A stretch of 64,000 nt of DNA from CAWKAO01 sp963847665 (GTDB lineage Bacteria; Actinomycetota; Humimicrobiia; Humimicrobiales; Humimicrobiaceae): contig CAWKAO010000002.1 of NCBI GenBank assembly GCA_963847665.1, positions 806,001-870,000 of the forward strand, read 5' to 3'. Positions 1-9,284 of the stretch are shown piece after piece. A program made the position numbers and the translations under genes. The notes beneath the pieces are model-generated. The model searched no databases. It had not been told where the DNA came from and saw only the letters and a program-made list of their open reading frames with translations. Position 1 is the stretch's first letter, and every line of letters begins with the position of its first letter.

Positions 1-345
1 TCCTATATTGATACTATTACGAAAAAAGATCCGTGCAAAAGATTTTGCTAGGACTGCTCCAACACCTGCGATCTTTATTATGGTAGGAGCATGTTCTCTG
101 CTTGAACCAAGACCGAAATTTTTACCTCCCACAATAATGTCGCCTGGTTGGACTTTTCCTGCAAATTCAGGATCTGCATCCTCAAGCACATGTTTTGCCA
201 GCTCCGGAAGATCTGACCGCAGATGAAAATATCTGCCGGGAGCAATAAGATCAGTAGAAATATTATCACCAAATTTAAAAACCCTTCCACTGAATTTACC
301 TTCAGAATGTTCGGCTTTTTTATTATTTAAACCATTTTTTTCCAT
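1..345 (-). CDS. leuD: Homoaconitase / 3-isopropylmalate dehydratase small subunit, partial
   Basis: Small (swivel-domain) subunit that pairs with the large subunit upstream to isomerise a 2-hydroxy-tricarboxylic acid (isopropylmalate or homocitrate) through a dehydration-hydration cycle. The visible 115 residues include GDNISTDLIAPGRY near residue 27, and the GGKNFGLGSSREHAP motif that contributes the substrate-binding SSRE serine. The loop after GRY contains an Arg (FHLRS). Such an Arg is associated with homoaconitases that bind a distal carboxylate, but the alignment there is uncertain. The ATG follows the stop of the upstream large-subunit gene directly (TAAATG), so translation is probably coupled. 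The gene continues past the left edge. The family assignment is firm; the substrate is not settled, though two synthases of the homocitrate type in the same operon favour homocitrate. Confidence 0.9.
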   Translation of the reverse strand, partial: MEKNGLNNKKAEHSEGKFSGRVFKFGDNISTDLIAPGRYFHLRSDLPELAKHVLEDADPEFAGKVQPGDIIVGGKNFGLGSSREHAPTIIKIAGVGAVLAKSFARIFFRNSINIG

Positions 346-1602
346 TTAAGAAATTACCTCTCTCGGATCTGATATATAACCTTTAACAGCACTCCAGGCA
401 GCAGTTGCCGGAGATGAAAGATAGATAAAACTTGCAGGATTACCCATCCTGCCTTTAAAATTCCTGTTCTGTGTGGAAAGACATACTTCACCATCTGCAA
501 GCGCTCCTTCATGCACCCCTACACATGGGCCACAACCAGGATTTACTATTGTCGCTCCACTTTCAATGAATATCTCTATCAGTCCTTTTCTAATTGCAGC
601 AAGATAAACATTTTTAGATGCTGGTACGATTATGAGCCTGACCCCGCTTGCAACTTTTCGGCCTTTTAATATAGATGCAGCAATTTCAAGGTCACTTAGT
701 CTCCCATTTGTACATGTTCCGATAAGCACCTGGTCGATCTTTATTTTTTCTATTTCGCTAACAGATACTGTATTGTCAACAGTGTGAGGTCGGGCAATAA
801 CAGGCTCCAAACTACTGCAATCTATTTTAACAATTGACTCATACTCTGCATCCTCGTCAGGAAAGATCTCCCTATAGCATGACTGCCTTCCCTGCTTTTT
901 AAGATACTCTTTAGTGGTCTCATCTGTGCAGAACATCCCTGTTTTGGCACCGGCTTCAACAGCCATATTGGATATTGTAAATCTTTCGTCCATATTGAGC
1001 ACAGAGCTAAGTTCACCACCGAATTCCAGGGATTTATACGTCGCCCCATCAGCAGTGATCTTTCCGATCAGATATAATATCATGTCCTTTGCGTATATAC
1101 CGGGATTAAGTTTGCCATTAAATTCGACTTTTATTGACCTGGGTACCATTAGCCAGGTCTTTGCGAGCGAAAATCCAACAGCAATATCAGTAGAGCCCAT
1201 TCCTGTAGCAAATGCACCAAGGGCACCTGATGTACAGGTATGTGAATCTGCGCCTATCACTACATTTCCAGGACAGGCATACGATTCTATTAGTATCTGG
1301 TGGCAGACTCCCTCATTTATATCGCTTAATTTTGCACCGCTTGTCCCGGCAAATTCCCTCAATATCTTGTGCGAGTCAGATAGTTCCTTCCGGGGACTTG
1401 GGGCACCATGATCGATAAAAAAAATAGATCTTTCCGGAGCGGCGACTTTTGTAAAACCCATTTTTTTTATCTGGCTTACCGCAAGGGGGCCTGTGCCGTC
1501 CTGGGCCATTACAACATCGACATCGACCACTGCAATGTCATCTGCTTTAAGGTCCTGATGGGCATGTTCACTTAAAATCTTTTCAGCAATTGTCTTGGGC
1601 AA
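346..1602 (-). CDS. leuC: Homoaconitase / 3-isopropylmalate dehydratase large subunit
   Basis: Aconitase-superfamily large subunit carrying the [4Fe-4S] cluster. The three cluster cysteines lie in GTCTNGR (about residue 297) and NPGCGPCVG (about 357 and 360). GADSHTCTSG, the conserved dehydratase motif, is near residue 117. Length (about 418 aa) matches the archaeal/bacterial LeuC2-HacA type. I prefer the TTG at 1602 because AAAGGAG lies 7 bases upstream and the protein then starts at the usual LPKTIAEKIL position. An upstream in-frame ATG at 1632 overlaps the preceding gene and has no ribosome site. It lies in one operon with two homocitrate synthase homologues upstream and the small subunit downstream. 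This suggests a homocitrate-to-homoisocitrate step (lysine, nitrogenase cofactor or a 2-oxoacid elongation pathway). Leucine biosynthesis cannot be excluded. Confidence 0.9.
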   Translation of the reverse strand: MPKTIAEKILSEHAHQDLKADDIAVVDVDVVMAQDGTGPLAVSQIKKMGFTKVAAPERSIFFIDHGAPSPRKELSDSHKILREFAGTSGAKLSDINEGVCHQILIESYACPGNVVIGADSHTCTSGALGAFATGMGSTDIAVGFSLAKTWLMVPRSIKVEFNGKLNPGIYAKDMILYLIGKITADGATYKSLEFGGELSSVLNMDERFTISNMAVEAGAKTGMFCTDETTKEYLKKQGRQSCYREIFPDEDAEYESIVKIDCSSLEPVIARPHTVDNTVSVSEIEKIKIDQVLIGTCTNGRLSDLEIAASILKGRKVASGVRLIIVPASKNVYLAAIRKGLIEIFIESGATIVNPGCGPCVGVHEGALADGEVCLSTQNRNFKGRMGNPASFIYLSSPATAAWSAVKGYISDPREVIS

Positions 1603-1615
1603 AAAAAGCTCCTTT

Positions 1616-2791
1616 CTAATCAGTATCCTCATCGATTTCTGGTTTGATCTGATTATCCCTGTAATCCCTGTAAATATACATCAGCTCCTTGTCAAAAAGG
1701 GGCCTTTTGAGGTCTACAGACATCGATCTTGCCATTGCAAGCAGGTCGTTTGATTCTTTGTCCGTGATATCTATTCCAAACTCCTTAAACTTATGCAGTA
1801 TTGTATGGGAACCAGAGTGTTTACCTACCACCAGCTGCCTTGTCAATCCGACTTCACCCGGTTCAAATACTTCATAATTTCTCGGATTTTTAAGTACTCC
1901 ATCAGCATGGATGCCTGACTCATGGGCAAACACATTTGTACCTACAATAGCTTTCCATACCGGTATTGCTCTTGCCGATGCTTTTGCGACATATTCTGAC
2001 ACCTCTCTGAATTTAGCAGTATTTATTCCAAGATCGATTTCCTCGAGGTATTTAAGCGCCATTACTATTTCTTCCAGTGCAGCATTCCCTGTACCTTCTC
2101 CAAGACCGTTTATACTTGTCACAATGCTTTTTACTCCGGCCCTCACACCTGCCATAGCATTGGCTGTAGCCATCCCGAAATCATTATGATTATAGATCTC
2201 CAGCGGAAAATCAGTCGTGTTCAGTATTGAATTGACCAGCAAAAAAGTCCTGAACGGGTCCAGCCTTGAAACAGTATCGCAGATCCTGAGCCTGTAAGCT
2301 CCCCTTTTCTCAACAAGATGAAGGATCCGTAATAAAAATTCAAGATCAGTCCTTGTGGCATCTTCCAAACTGACAATGAAATTCAAATTATTTTGTCTGG
2401 CTTCACTGATAGTCTCCCTTAAACGGTTTAGTACCCATGTTCTGTTCTTATTATACTTATATTTCAAGTGCAGATCCGAAGTCGATATATTGATGATCAC
2501 ATTTTTTACACCACACTCTACGGCCAGGCCAATATTTTCCGGGTCTGCTTCACAGTAAGTAAACAGTTTACACTTGGGTTTAGAAACGACTATTTCCTTG
2601 ATTATTTCTCTTTCAAGAGGCCCGAGAGAAGGAGTGCCTATCTCTATTTCGTGCACACCAAGTTCGTCAAGCATTTTTGCTATTCTTATCTTTTCATGTT
2701 TTGAAAAAACAACACCAGCAGCTTGTTCTCCATTACGCAAAGTTGTATCTATTATGTTTATTGTATTGTCATTTTTAAAATCCAAAGACAT
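1616..2791 (-). CDS. NifV/AksA-family homocitrate synthase homologue with degenerate metal site
   Basis: Member of the DRE-TIM metallolyase family (homocitrate synthase, isopropylmalate synthase), which condenses acetyl-CoA with a 2-oxoacid. The 391-residue protein has full family length. The motif normally reading DTTLRDGEQ reads DTTLRNGEQ (N20 in place of the metal-ligand Asp). The H-x-H-N-D motif reads Y200-N-H202-N-D, so one His ligand is also gone. GEGTGN replaces GERAGN but keeps the Asn. The C-terminal lid motifs are intact: HESGIHADG (290-298) and GKHSG (323-327). It lies between a second homologue upstream and the isomerase genes downstream, 13 bases before the TTG of the isomerase large subunit. 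Losing two of four expected metal ligands argues that it does not catalyse the condensation alone. The pattern complements its neighbour, suggesting a heteromer. Confidence 0.88.
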   Translation of the reverse strand: MSLDFKNDNTINIIDTTLRNGEQAAGVVFSKHEKIRIAKMLDELGVHEIEIGTPSLGPLEREIIKEIVVSKPKCKLFTYCEADPENIGLAVECGVKNVIINISTSDLHLKYKYNKNRTWVLNRLRETISEARQNNLNFIVSLEDATRTDLEFLLRILHLVEKRGAYRLRICDTVSRLDPFRTFLLVNSILNTTDFPLEIYNHNDFGMATANAMAGVRAGVKSIVTSINGLGEGTGNAALEEIVMALKYLEEIDLGINTAKFREVSEYVAKASARAIPVWKAIVGTNVFAHESGIHADGVLKNPRNYEVFEPGEVGLTRQLVVGKHSGSHTILHKFKEFGIDITDKESNDLLAMARSMSVDLKRPLFDKELMYIYRDYRDNQIKPEIDEDTD

Positions 2792-2829
2792 GTCCGTCTT
2801 TCTCCTTTTTTTTGATTAATAAAACTTAA

Positions 2830-4008
2830 TTATTTGCCAGTAAAAGACTTATAGGCATCTGTAATCTCACTATCAAATAAAGCTCTTTTTAGAGCCAGTG
2901 CTTTCTCCCTTATAATCTCAGAAAACTCTTTAGCTTCGTTTTCATTTATTTTGAATCCAAGGGTTTTAAGTTTCTGGATCGTTGTGTTTATTCCTGAATT
3001 TTTACCGATTATTATCTTTCTTTCAAGGCCAACCTCTTCAGGCCCAAAGAGTTCAAAGGTCTTTGGATTTTTAGTGACAGTAGATGCCCTTATTTCACTT
3101 TCATAGACAAAAAGGTTTGCCCCGACTATTGGCTTCCAGGTAGGTATGAACCTGTCTGATGCAGTTGCGACATATTCAGATATCTCCCTGAAAAGATGTG
3201 TATCTATCCCAAGATCGACATCCTCCAGATATTTTAAAGCCATTACAAGTTCTTCAAAGGATGCATTGCCAGCACGCTCTCCAAGGCCGTTTATTGTGGT
3301 ATTCACATAAGTAGCTCCTGCTTTCACCCCTGCTATTGCATTTGCAATGGCCATACCGAAATCATTATGCGTATGCATTTCTACATCCAGGCCAATGATA
3401 TCTATAATCGTCCTAACCCTCATAAATGTTTCAAAAGGATCCAGTATCCCAAGAGTATCGCAATACCTTAACCTGTCTGCACCGGCTTCTTTAGCAGTTC
3501 TTGCAAACTGCAATAAGAACTCCATATCCGACCTCGATGCGTCCTCAGCATTTACCGATACATATAGATTGTACTTTTTTGCATGGTCCACAGCAGTTTT
3601 AACACTTTCAAGGACCCATTCCCTGCTTTTTCTGAGCTTATGCTCTATATGGATATCAGAAGAAGATATTGAGATCGCGACAGCATCTACCCCGCACTCG
3701 ACTGAGTCATCGATATCAGATATTACAGCCCTGTTCCAGCCTAGGATGCTGCAATTAAGGTTCAGGGAAGAAATCGCCTTTATCGCATCTTTTTCGTCAC
3801 CTCCCATTGTGGGTATTCCTGCTTCTATCTGGTGCACCCCGATCTTGTCAAGAAGTTTGGCAATATGGATCTTCTCATCATTTGCAAAGACTACTCCTGC
3901 AGTCTGTTCTCCATCTCTAAGTGTTGTGTCATCTATCTTTATATTCTTCGGCTTCAGTTTTTCACCAGACTTAGTTGAAAATTCTGTTAAAAGTCCCAAT
4001 CCTTTCAT
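2830..4008 (-). CDS. NifV/AksA-family homocitrate synthase homologue with intact metal site, degenerate lid
   Basis: Second DRE-TIM synthase homologue (392 aa), about half identical by eye to the one downstream. Here the metal site looks complete: DTTLRDGEQ (D32), MHTHNDFG (H212, H214) and GERAGN (N248). The C-terminal catalytic lid has changed: HESGIHADG is replaced by YESEIRAST (302-310) and GKHSG by GKNSG. In related synthases these lid residues come over the active site of the partner subunit. The ATG at 4008 has AGGTGA just upstream; a TTG 13 codons earlier is in frame but has no ribosome site. It is the first gene of the operon, preceded by over 200 bases of very AT-rich sequence that presumably holds the promoter. 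Product identity (homocitrate or a related 2-oxoacid adduct) is inferred from family and operon. Confidence 0.88.
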   Translation of the reverse strand: MKGLGLLTEFSTKSGEKLKPKNIKIDDTTLRDGEQTAGVVFANDEKIHIAKLLDKIGVHQIEAGIPTMGGDEKDAIKAISSLNLNCSILGWNRAVISDIDDSVECGVDAVAISISSSDIHIEHKLRKSREWVLESVKTAVDHAKKYNLYVSVNAEDASRSDMEFLLQFARTAKEAGADRLRYCDTLGILDPFETFMRVRTIIDIIGLDVEMHTHNDFGMAIANAIAGVKAGATYVNTTINGLGERAGNASFEELVMALKYLEDVDLGIDTHLFREISEYVATASDRFIPTWKPIVGANLFVYESEIRASTVTKNPKTFELFGPEEVGLERKIIIGKNSGINTTIQKLKTLGFKINENEAKEFSEIIREKALALKRALFDSEITDAYKSFTGK

Positions 4009-4222
4009 ATGATCACCTGTAACTAAACTAATAATTTTTATTAACAACCATGATACTACAAAAAAAATTATAAATTAATAGAAAAAATAAAATAATTTAA
4101 AAAAAAAGATAAAATAATAAAATTTTCTTTATTTTTAGTAATATTATAAATAATTTTGCTAAAAAATAGAAAAAATAGAAATTTTTTGAAATATTAGCAG
4201 AAATTAATATAAAATAAATAAA

Positions 4223-5675
4223 TTATCCCTTTATAACACCAAGTGGTTCTAATTTTACTGATTTTTTAGATAATCCTGCCTTGTGGGCCACATCAACTAC
4301 ACGACTTACATCTTTATAAGCTGCTGGTGCCTCCTCTGCAAGCCCTGAAATACTCTGGGCAAGTACAATGATACCTTTCTTTTCAAACAGGTCCTTTTTC
4401 AGCTTCGCACCATCTATTTCTTTTTTGGCTTTTGACCTGCTCATGAGCCTGCCGGCTCCATGGCATGTAGAACCAAAGCTTTCCTGCATCGCCTTTTCTG
4501 TTCCTGTAAGTATAAAAGAATATCTGCCCATATCACCAGGTATGATGACCGGTTGTCCTATCTTTTTATACTTTTTGGGTAATCCAGGGTAATTGGGGCC
4601 AAAAGATCTCGTTGCACCCTTTCTGTGTATGCAAACACTGCGCATCTTATCTCCTATTTTGTGTTCTTCAAACCTTGCTATGTTATGAGAGATATCATAT
4701 ATCAGATCCATTCCGAGGTTTTTTGATGATGTCTTGAATATATTTTCAAAAACTGTCCTGACTGAATGTGCCATGCAATGTCTATTGACCATTGCAAAAT
4801 TTACTGCACAGGACATTGCAGATAAATACTTCTTTCCTTCCAGTGAGTTGATGGGTGAACATGCCAGCTGTCTATCAGGTAGCCTGAGGTCATTCATGAA
4901 AGCACTCTTTTGCATCAATTTAATGTAATCGCTGCACACCTGGTGTCCCAGCCCTCGTGAACCGGAGTGTATCATAACAGTTATCATACCTTCATCCAGC
5001 CCCATAGCTTCTGCCGATTCTCTGTCAAAGATCTCGGAGACTTTCTGTAATTCTATGAAATGGTTTCCAGAACCAAGAGTGCCTATCTGACCCATTCCCC
5101 TCTCAAAAGCCATACTGCTTAAGGCATCCGGATCTGCACCAGCAATGCAACCATTTTCTTCAGTAAAATATATATCTTCTTCCCAGCCAAAGTTATTTGA
5201 TACCGCCCACCTGACTCCCTTTGTCATAACATCTGACATCTGTTTTTTTGATAATTTGATCCTGCCTTTGCTGCCTACACCCTTTGGAACAGCATAAAAG
5301 AGTGAGATACATTATATCTTCAAGTTTATTTCTAATATCGGCGACCTTAAGCCCGGTCCGCAGTAATCTTACACCACAGGATATATCATATCCGACTCCT
5401 CCAGGAGATATCACTCCTGTATCTGCATCCATTGCAGCAACACCACCTATTGGAAACCCATAACCGTAGTGGATGTCCGGCATTGCAAAAGAAGCTTTCA
5501 TTATCCCGGGGAGCCCTGCAACATTAATGACCTGCTGAACAGTATTTTCTTTTAACGCCAGGTCAATAAGTTCCCTGTCGGCAAAAATCACTCCTGGCAC
5601 ATTCATACCGAGTCCAGGATCCTTCTCTATCTCCCATTTGTATTCATTGATCCTTTTTAATTTAAAATCCGGCAT
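4223..5675 (-). CDS. rtcB: RtcB RNA 3'-phosphate/5'-OH ligase (frameshifted)
   Basis: GTP- and Mn-dependent RNA ligase that joins 2',3'-cyclic phosphate or 3'-phosphate ends to 5'-OH ends, in tRNA splicing or RNA repair. The N-terminal part has PDIHYGYGFPIGGVAA and GGVGYDISCGVRL; the C-terminal part has GTLGSGNHFIE, HSGSRGLGHQVCSDY, and HRKGATRSF with its guanylylation-region His. The reading frame breaks near 5296-5299 in an AAAA run (TTTT on the coding strand). Removing one base restores a continuous protein of about 480 aa of normal length, through YAVPKGVGSKG. I therefore read it as one gene with a probable sequencing error. The archease gene lies 11 bases upstream in the same operon, the usual partner that speeds RtcB turnover. 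Confidence 0.9.
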
Positions 5676-5686
5676 AAAATAAATCC

Positions 5687-6175
5687 TCAGACATCAAATA
5701 CAACTGTTGCCTTCCATAAACTGCTGCTTTCTTCTTTTATAATACTTAGATTATGGTATGTAGGCGATTTTATAGCAATACAGATCTCATGCTTTAACGT
5801 ATCGACATGTTCCCCGAACGCAACGGCACTTACTATGGAGGATGAATCAGATTTAATTTTTCCTGTTTTCCTGTTCCCGTGATCACTTGCATAGATCTCT
5901 CTTACTTCAAATCTTGAAAAAAGCATTGAATCCACTTCAAAATAGTAAATAAGCTCCTCAAGCCAAAATATGAGCAAATCCTCTATTCCAAACGATTTGT
6001 CCTTGACAATGTTTATATCTTTTTCAATGATCGACTTAATCTTTTTTATATCACTCATTATTGAAAACATCCCAAGCGCTGCCACCTCAAATAATTTTTC
6101 CGGGGAAACCGCGACTACTTTAAGTCCTGTGTCGGACGGGTGCTCTGTTATATTAAAATAATTCTTCTGGCTCAT
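5687..6175 (-). CDS. Archease, RtcB activator
   Basis: Archease-family protein (162 aa, family norm 130-160) that helps RtcB load guanylate and metal and allows multiple turnover. Recognisable features are the N-terminal HPSDTGLKV motif with its acidic residue, the central FWLEELIYYFEVD segment, and the C-terminal KSPTYHNL ... VVFDV ending typical of the family. It is the first gene of a two-gene leftward operon with rtcB. The start ATG follows AATAATACATCAGAAAA with only a weak ribosome site. It is divergent from ktrB, with about 136 bases of AT-rich sequence holding both promoters. Confidence 0.88.
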   Translation of the reverse strand: MSQKNYFNITEHPSDTGLKVVAVSPEKLFEVAALGMFSIMSDIKKIKSIIEKDINIVKDKSFGIEDLLIFWLEELIYYFEVDSMLFSRFEVREIYASDHGNRKTGKIKSDSSSIVSAVAFGEHVDTLKHEICIAIKSPTYHNLSIIKEESSSLWKATVVFDV

Positions 6176-6311
6176 TTTTCTGATGTATTATTTTTATTGA
6201 AAAGATCCCGTAAATATTTTAGACCAATAAATGGCCTTGTACAATTTTAAGTTGCCAAAAGAATATAAAATACTAAAATATACACTTATATAAAAAACAA
6301 TATTATTTAAA

Positions 6312-7658
6312 ATGAAAGAACTTCCAATTTTTTCCTCAAGGACACAAAGGCAGATAGGTGTCCAGGTAATGGCCGCATTTGCAGGTGCAATTATAGTAGG
6401 TACCCTAATCCTCATGCTGCCACAGATGACAGTAGGTGGCCGGTTAAGTTTTATTGATGCTTTTTTTACTTCTACTTCAGCCATATGTGTAACCGGTCTT
6501 GTAGTCCAGGATACTGCAAGGAATTTTACTGATCTGGGAAAAACAATAATACTTATCTTAATACAGCTGGGTGGGCTTGGAATAATGACCATTGGGTCCA
6601 TTTTTGGCTTAATGCTGGGAAGAAAAATACAGATCAGGGACAAGTTTTATATAAATTCCAGTTTTGGACCCAGACAGAGCTTTGTCGCATCAAGATTCTT
6701 TGGAACTATCTTTGCAGTTACTGCTGTCATAGAGATAGCAGGTTTTGTCTTACTCTTTCTAATACTTTATTTTAAATATTCCTATCCGTTGAGATCAGCG
6801 GCAACATTCAGTTTTTTCCACAGTGTCAGTGCTTTTAACAATGCAGGTTTTTCCCTTTATTCAAACAATCTGGAAGGGTTTATTTCGGACTATTCTGTAA
6901 ATATAATTATGATGTTGCTGATCATACTTGGTGGAATAGGGTTTCCTGTGATAGCAGAGACCATAAATTTTAGAAAAGGTAAAAAACTGACTTTACATAC
7001 AAAAATAGTACTGCTTACCACAGGTGGACTCTTATTTCTGGGTGCATTGATGTTCTTTATATTTGAATTCGGTAATCCAGAGACAATAGGAAATGCGCCG
7101 TTGGGAACAAAAATAATCTCAAGTTTCTTTACGTCTGTGACTGCAAGGACAGCTGGCTTTAATACTGTAGTGACCGGAAGACTCACGCAGTTTTCACTTT
7201 TCTTTATTACTATTTTGATGTTTATAGGCGCATCACCAGGCGGTACGGGCGGTGGTATTAAGACAACTACTTTTGCAGTGGTAACAGCAGGTGCTTTAAA
7301 TGCATTAAGGGGAAGAACACAGACAATCCTGTTTAAAAAAAGATTACCTGAAGGTCTTTTTCCAAGGGCTTTGACAATTATTTTTACAGCTATGATACTG
7401 GTAATATTTTCTACTATTGCAGTGCTTGTATTTGAAAAATGCTCTCTCTCTGAAGCTCTCTTTGAAGTTACCAGCGCATTTGGTACAGTGGGGTTATCTA
7501 CAGGGATAACCTTCGGGCTGTCAGCACCCAGCAAAGCCATATTGATACTTTGTATGTATATTGGTAGAATTGGCATCAGCACTTTGGCGCTTGCCCTTGC
7601 AATGAGGACAAGTGCGGACAGGGTCATCCACCCTGAAGAAAATATAACAATTGGCTAA
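6312..7658 (+). CDS. ktrB: KtrB/TrkH-type potassium channel subunit
   Basis: Pore-forming subunit of a Ktr/Trk potassium uptake system in the cytoplasmic membrane. The 448 residues contain four M1-P-M2 repeats. The filter-like segments STSAICVTGLVV, HSVSAFNNAGFS, SVTARTAGFNTV and EVTSAFGTVGLSTG each carry the conserved Gly. SPGGTGGGIKT after the third repeat is the family hallmark. Length suits KtrB better than TrkH (about 480). Just before the ATG only TTAAA follows a TATTAT hexamer and there is no Shine-Dalgarno, so the mRNA may be nearly leaderless. The regulatory subunit gene starts 3 bases after the stop, clearly an operon. Confidence 0.93.
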   Translation: MKELPIFSSRTQRQIGVQVMAAFAGAIIVGTLILMLPQMTVGGRLSFIDAFFTSTSAICVTGLVVQDTARNFTDLGKTIILILIQLGGLGIMTIGSIFGLMLGRKIQIRDKFYINSSFGPRQSFVASRFFGTIFAVTAVIEIAGFVLLFLILYFKYSYPLRSAATFSFFHSVSAFNNAGFSLYSNNLEGFISDYSVNIIMMLLIILGGIGFPVIAETINFRKGKKLTLHTKIVLLTTGGLLFLGALMFFIFEFGNPETIGNAPLGTKIISSFFTSVTARTAGFNTVVTGRLTQFSLFFITILMFIGASPGGTGGGIKTTTFAVVTAGALNALRGRTQTILFKKRLPEGLFPRALTIIFTAMILVIFSTIAVLVFEKCSLSEALFEVTSAFGTVGLSTGITFGLSAPSKAILILCMYIGRIGISTLALALAMRTSADRVIHPEENITIG

Positions 7659-7661
7659 AAA

Positions 7662-8321
7662 ATGAAGAAACAATTCTTGATAATCGGTCTCGGCAGATTT
7701 GGTGCAAGTGTTGCACGGACACTGGCATCTTCAGGCCATTCTGTAATAGGAATAGACCAATCGGAAGACAGAATACAGAGAGTGGCTGCAGAAATAAATG
7801 ACGCCATAAAATGTGACGCAACTGATGCAGAGATCCTGGAATCTCTCGGAATAAATGATTTTGATGCTACTATTGTAGCAATAGGTGAAAACTATATTCA
7901 GAACTCAATACTGGTAACCCTGATATTAAAAGAAAAAGGTGCAAAAAAGATCATAGCAAAAGCAGGAACACAGACTCAGGGAAGAGTCCTGTCAAAAGTA
8001 GGCGCAGACATAATAGTTTACCCCGAAAAGGATATGGGTGAAAGAGTCGCAAAAAATCTGACAAGTTCAAATGTACTTGACTTTCTTGAAGTCGCTACAA
8101 ATGTAAGTATTATTGAAATAGTGGCTCCAAAGTTACTTGTCGGCCACAATCTTGTGGAGCTTAATATGCGCCATAAATATGGTATAACAATAATAGCCGT
8201 AAAAACTAATAGTAACGAATTTAAATCACCGCCAGATATAAATTATATATTTCAGCCTGATGATGTCGTTACTCTTATAGGAGAAAACAAACTACTGAAA
8301 AAGCTTGGTTTTATGGAATAG
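7662..8321 (+). CDS. ktrA: KtrA/TrkA-type potassium channel regulatory subunit
   Basis: Cytoplasmic gating subunit that binds nucleotides and controls the adjacent KtrB channel. Residues 1-130 form the RCK-N/TrkA-N Rossmann domain: GLGRFGASVARTL is the dinucleotide motif and D38 (GIDQSED) ends beta-2. Residues about 140-219 form the TrkA-C domain (VGHNLVELNMRHKYGITIIAV ... DDVVTLIGENKLL). The length of 219 aa matches KtrA. It is in an operon with ktrB, separated by 3 bases, which supports a two-component channel. Confidence 0.93.
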   Translation: MKKQFLIIGLGRFGASVARTLASSGHSVIGIDQSEDRIQRVAAEINDAIKCDATDAEILESLGINDFDATIVAIGENYIQNSILVTLILKEKGAKKIIAKAGTQTQGRVLSKVGADIIVYPEKDMGERVAKNLTSSNVLDFLEVATNVSIIEIVAPKLLVGHNLVELNMRHKYGITIIAVKTNSNEFKSPPDINYIFQPDDVVTLIGENKLLKKLGFME

Positions 8322-8367
8322 GTTAATTTATTTTTAATTATTTTATTATGACTTTTCTGGAGGTAAG

Positions 8368-9282
8368 ATGGCTGACAAACAAAATAACACAGGACACAAA
8401 CCAAAACTTAAAGAAGCACTCAATAATGGGGATTTTGCTGTAACATGTGAGATAGGTCCGCCTAAAGGTACAGATACCGCAGAGATATATGAGATCGGAG
8501 AAAACCTTAAGGGTCTTGTCAATGGCATAAATGTAACGGACCTGCAGAGCGCAGTTATGCGTCTTGGTTCACTCGTAACCTGCCATTTACTTACAGATAT
8601 GGGACATGACCCTGTATACCAGGTGACGACCAGGGACAGAAACAGGCTGGCACTTCAATCTGATCTGCTGAGCGCTTATGTGATGGGTATCAGGACAGTT
8701 TTGTGTTTGACTGGTGATCATGTAACCGTTGGGGATCATCCTCAGGCAAAACCAGTATATGATCTTGACTCGGTATCGCTTCTTTATGCTCTAAGCAGAC
8801 TCGAAGAAGGATTTGACCTTGTTGGAAATGAGCTTAAAGGAAAGCCTGCATTCTTTAAAGGCGCAGTAGTCAATCCTGGGGCCGATACGGAAATATCTCT
8901 TAACCTTCAATTATTGAAAATGCAGAAAAAAATCGATGCCGGTGCTGAATTCTTCCAGACTCAGGCAGTTTTTGATGAAAATGTTATGGAAAAGTTTGCT
9001 GAAAAAATATCCAAACTGAATATAAAAACTCCTGTAATGGCAGGAGTGATCCTGCTGAAGTCTGAAAAAATGGCTAACTATATGAATAAAAATGTACCAG
9101 GAATATTTGTACCGAAAAAGATAATCGATAAGATGGCAAACACCACAGATAAAGTTGCCATGTGCCTTGAAATATTACACGACCTTATCACTAACCTGAA
9201 ACCATATTGCCAGGGTGTGCACATACAGGCCCTTGGGTGGGAAAAGCATGTCCCTGCATTGATAAAAGGACTGGAACTCTAG
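8368..9282 (+). CDS. metF: Methylenetetrahydrofolate reductase (MetF family)
   Basis: FAD-type reductase of one-carbon metabolism (5,10-methylene-THF to 5-methyl-THF). The 304-residue TIM-barrel protein begins with FAVTCEIGPPKGTD, which holds the catalytic-region Glu. It continues with VNGINVTDLQ, the LCLTGDHVTVGDH nucleotide/FAD loop, and FFQTQAVFD in the barrel. TGGAGGTAAG lies 5 bases before the ATG. It is 46 bases downstream of ktrA on the same strand but functionally unrelated; it could be in the same transcript. In anaerobes this protein feeds methyl groups to the Wood-Ljungdahl pathway or methionine synthesis. Nothing nearby decides between these, and no MetV-like partner is adjacent. 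Confidence 0.88.
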   Translation: MADKQNNTGHKPKLKEALNNGDFAVTCEIGPPKGTDTAEIYEIGENLKGLVNGINVTDLQSAVMRLGSLVTCHLLTDMGHDPVYQVTTRDRNRLALQSDLLSAYVMGIRTVLCLTGDHVTVGDHPQAKPVYDLDSVSLLYALSRLEEGFDLVGNELKGKPAFFKGAVVNPGADTEISLNLQLLKMQKKIDAGAEFFQTQAVFDENVMEKFAEKISKLNIKTPVMAGVILLKSEKMANYMNKNVPGIFVPKKIIDKMANTTDKVAMCLEILHDLITNLKPYCQGVHIQALGWEKHVPALIKGLEL

Positions 9283-9284
9283 GC

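Noticed and set aside
914..1411. 165-codon open frame on the plus strand
   Set aside because: It lies entirely opposite the isomerase large-subunit gene, shows no protein-like motifs and has no ribosome site.
3347..4012. 221-codon open frame on the plus strand
   Set aside because: Antisense to the conserved synthase gene; its Ser/Ile-rich content is what that gene's codon pattern gives in reverse.
4009..4222. Replication origin in the very AT-rich gap
   Set aside because: No DnaA-box-like sequence, no dnaA, dnaN or par genes nearby; it is more simply the promoter region of the synthase operon.
6890..7627. 245-codon open frame on the minus strand
   Set aside because: Antisense to ktrB, whose filter motifs are unmistakable.
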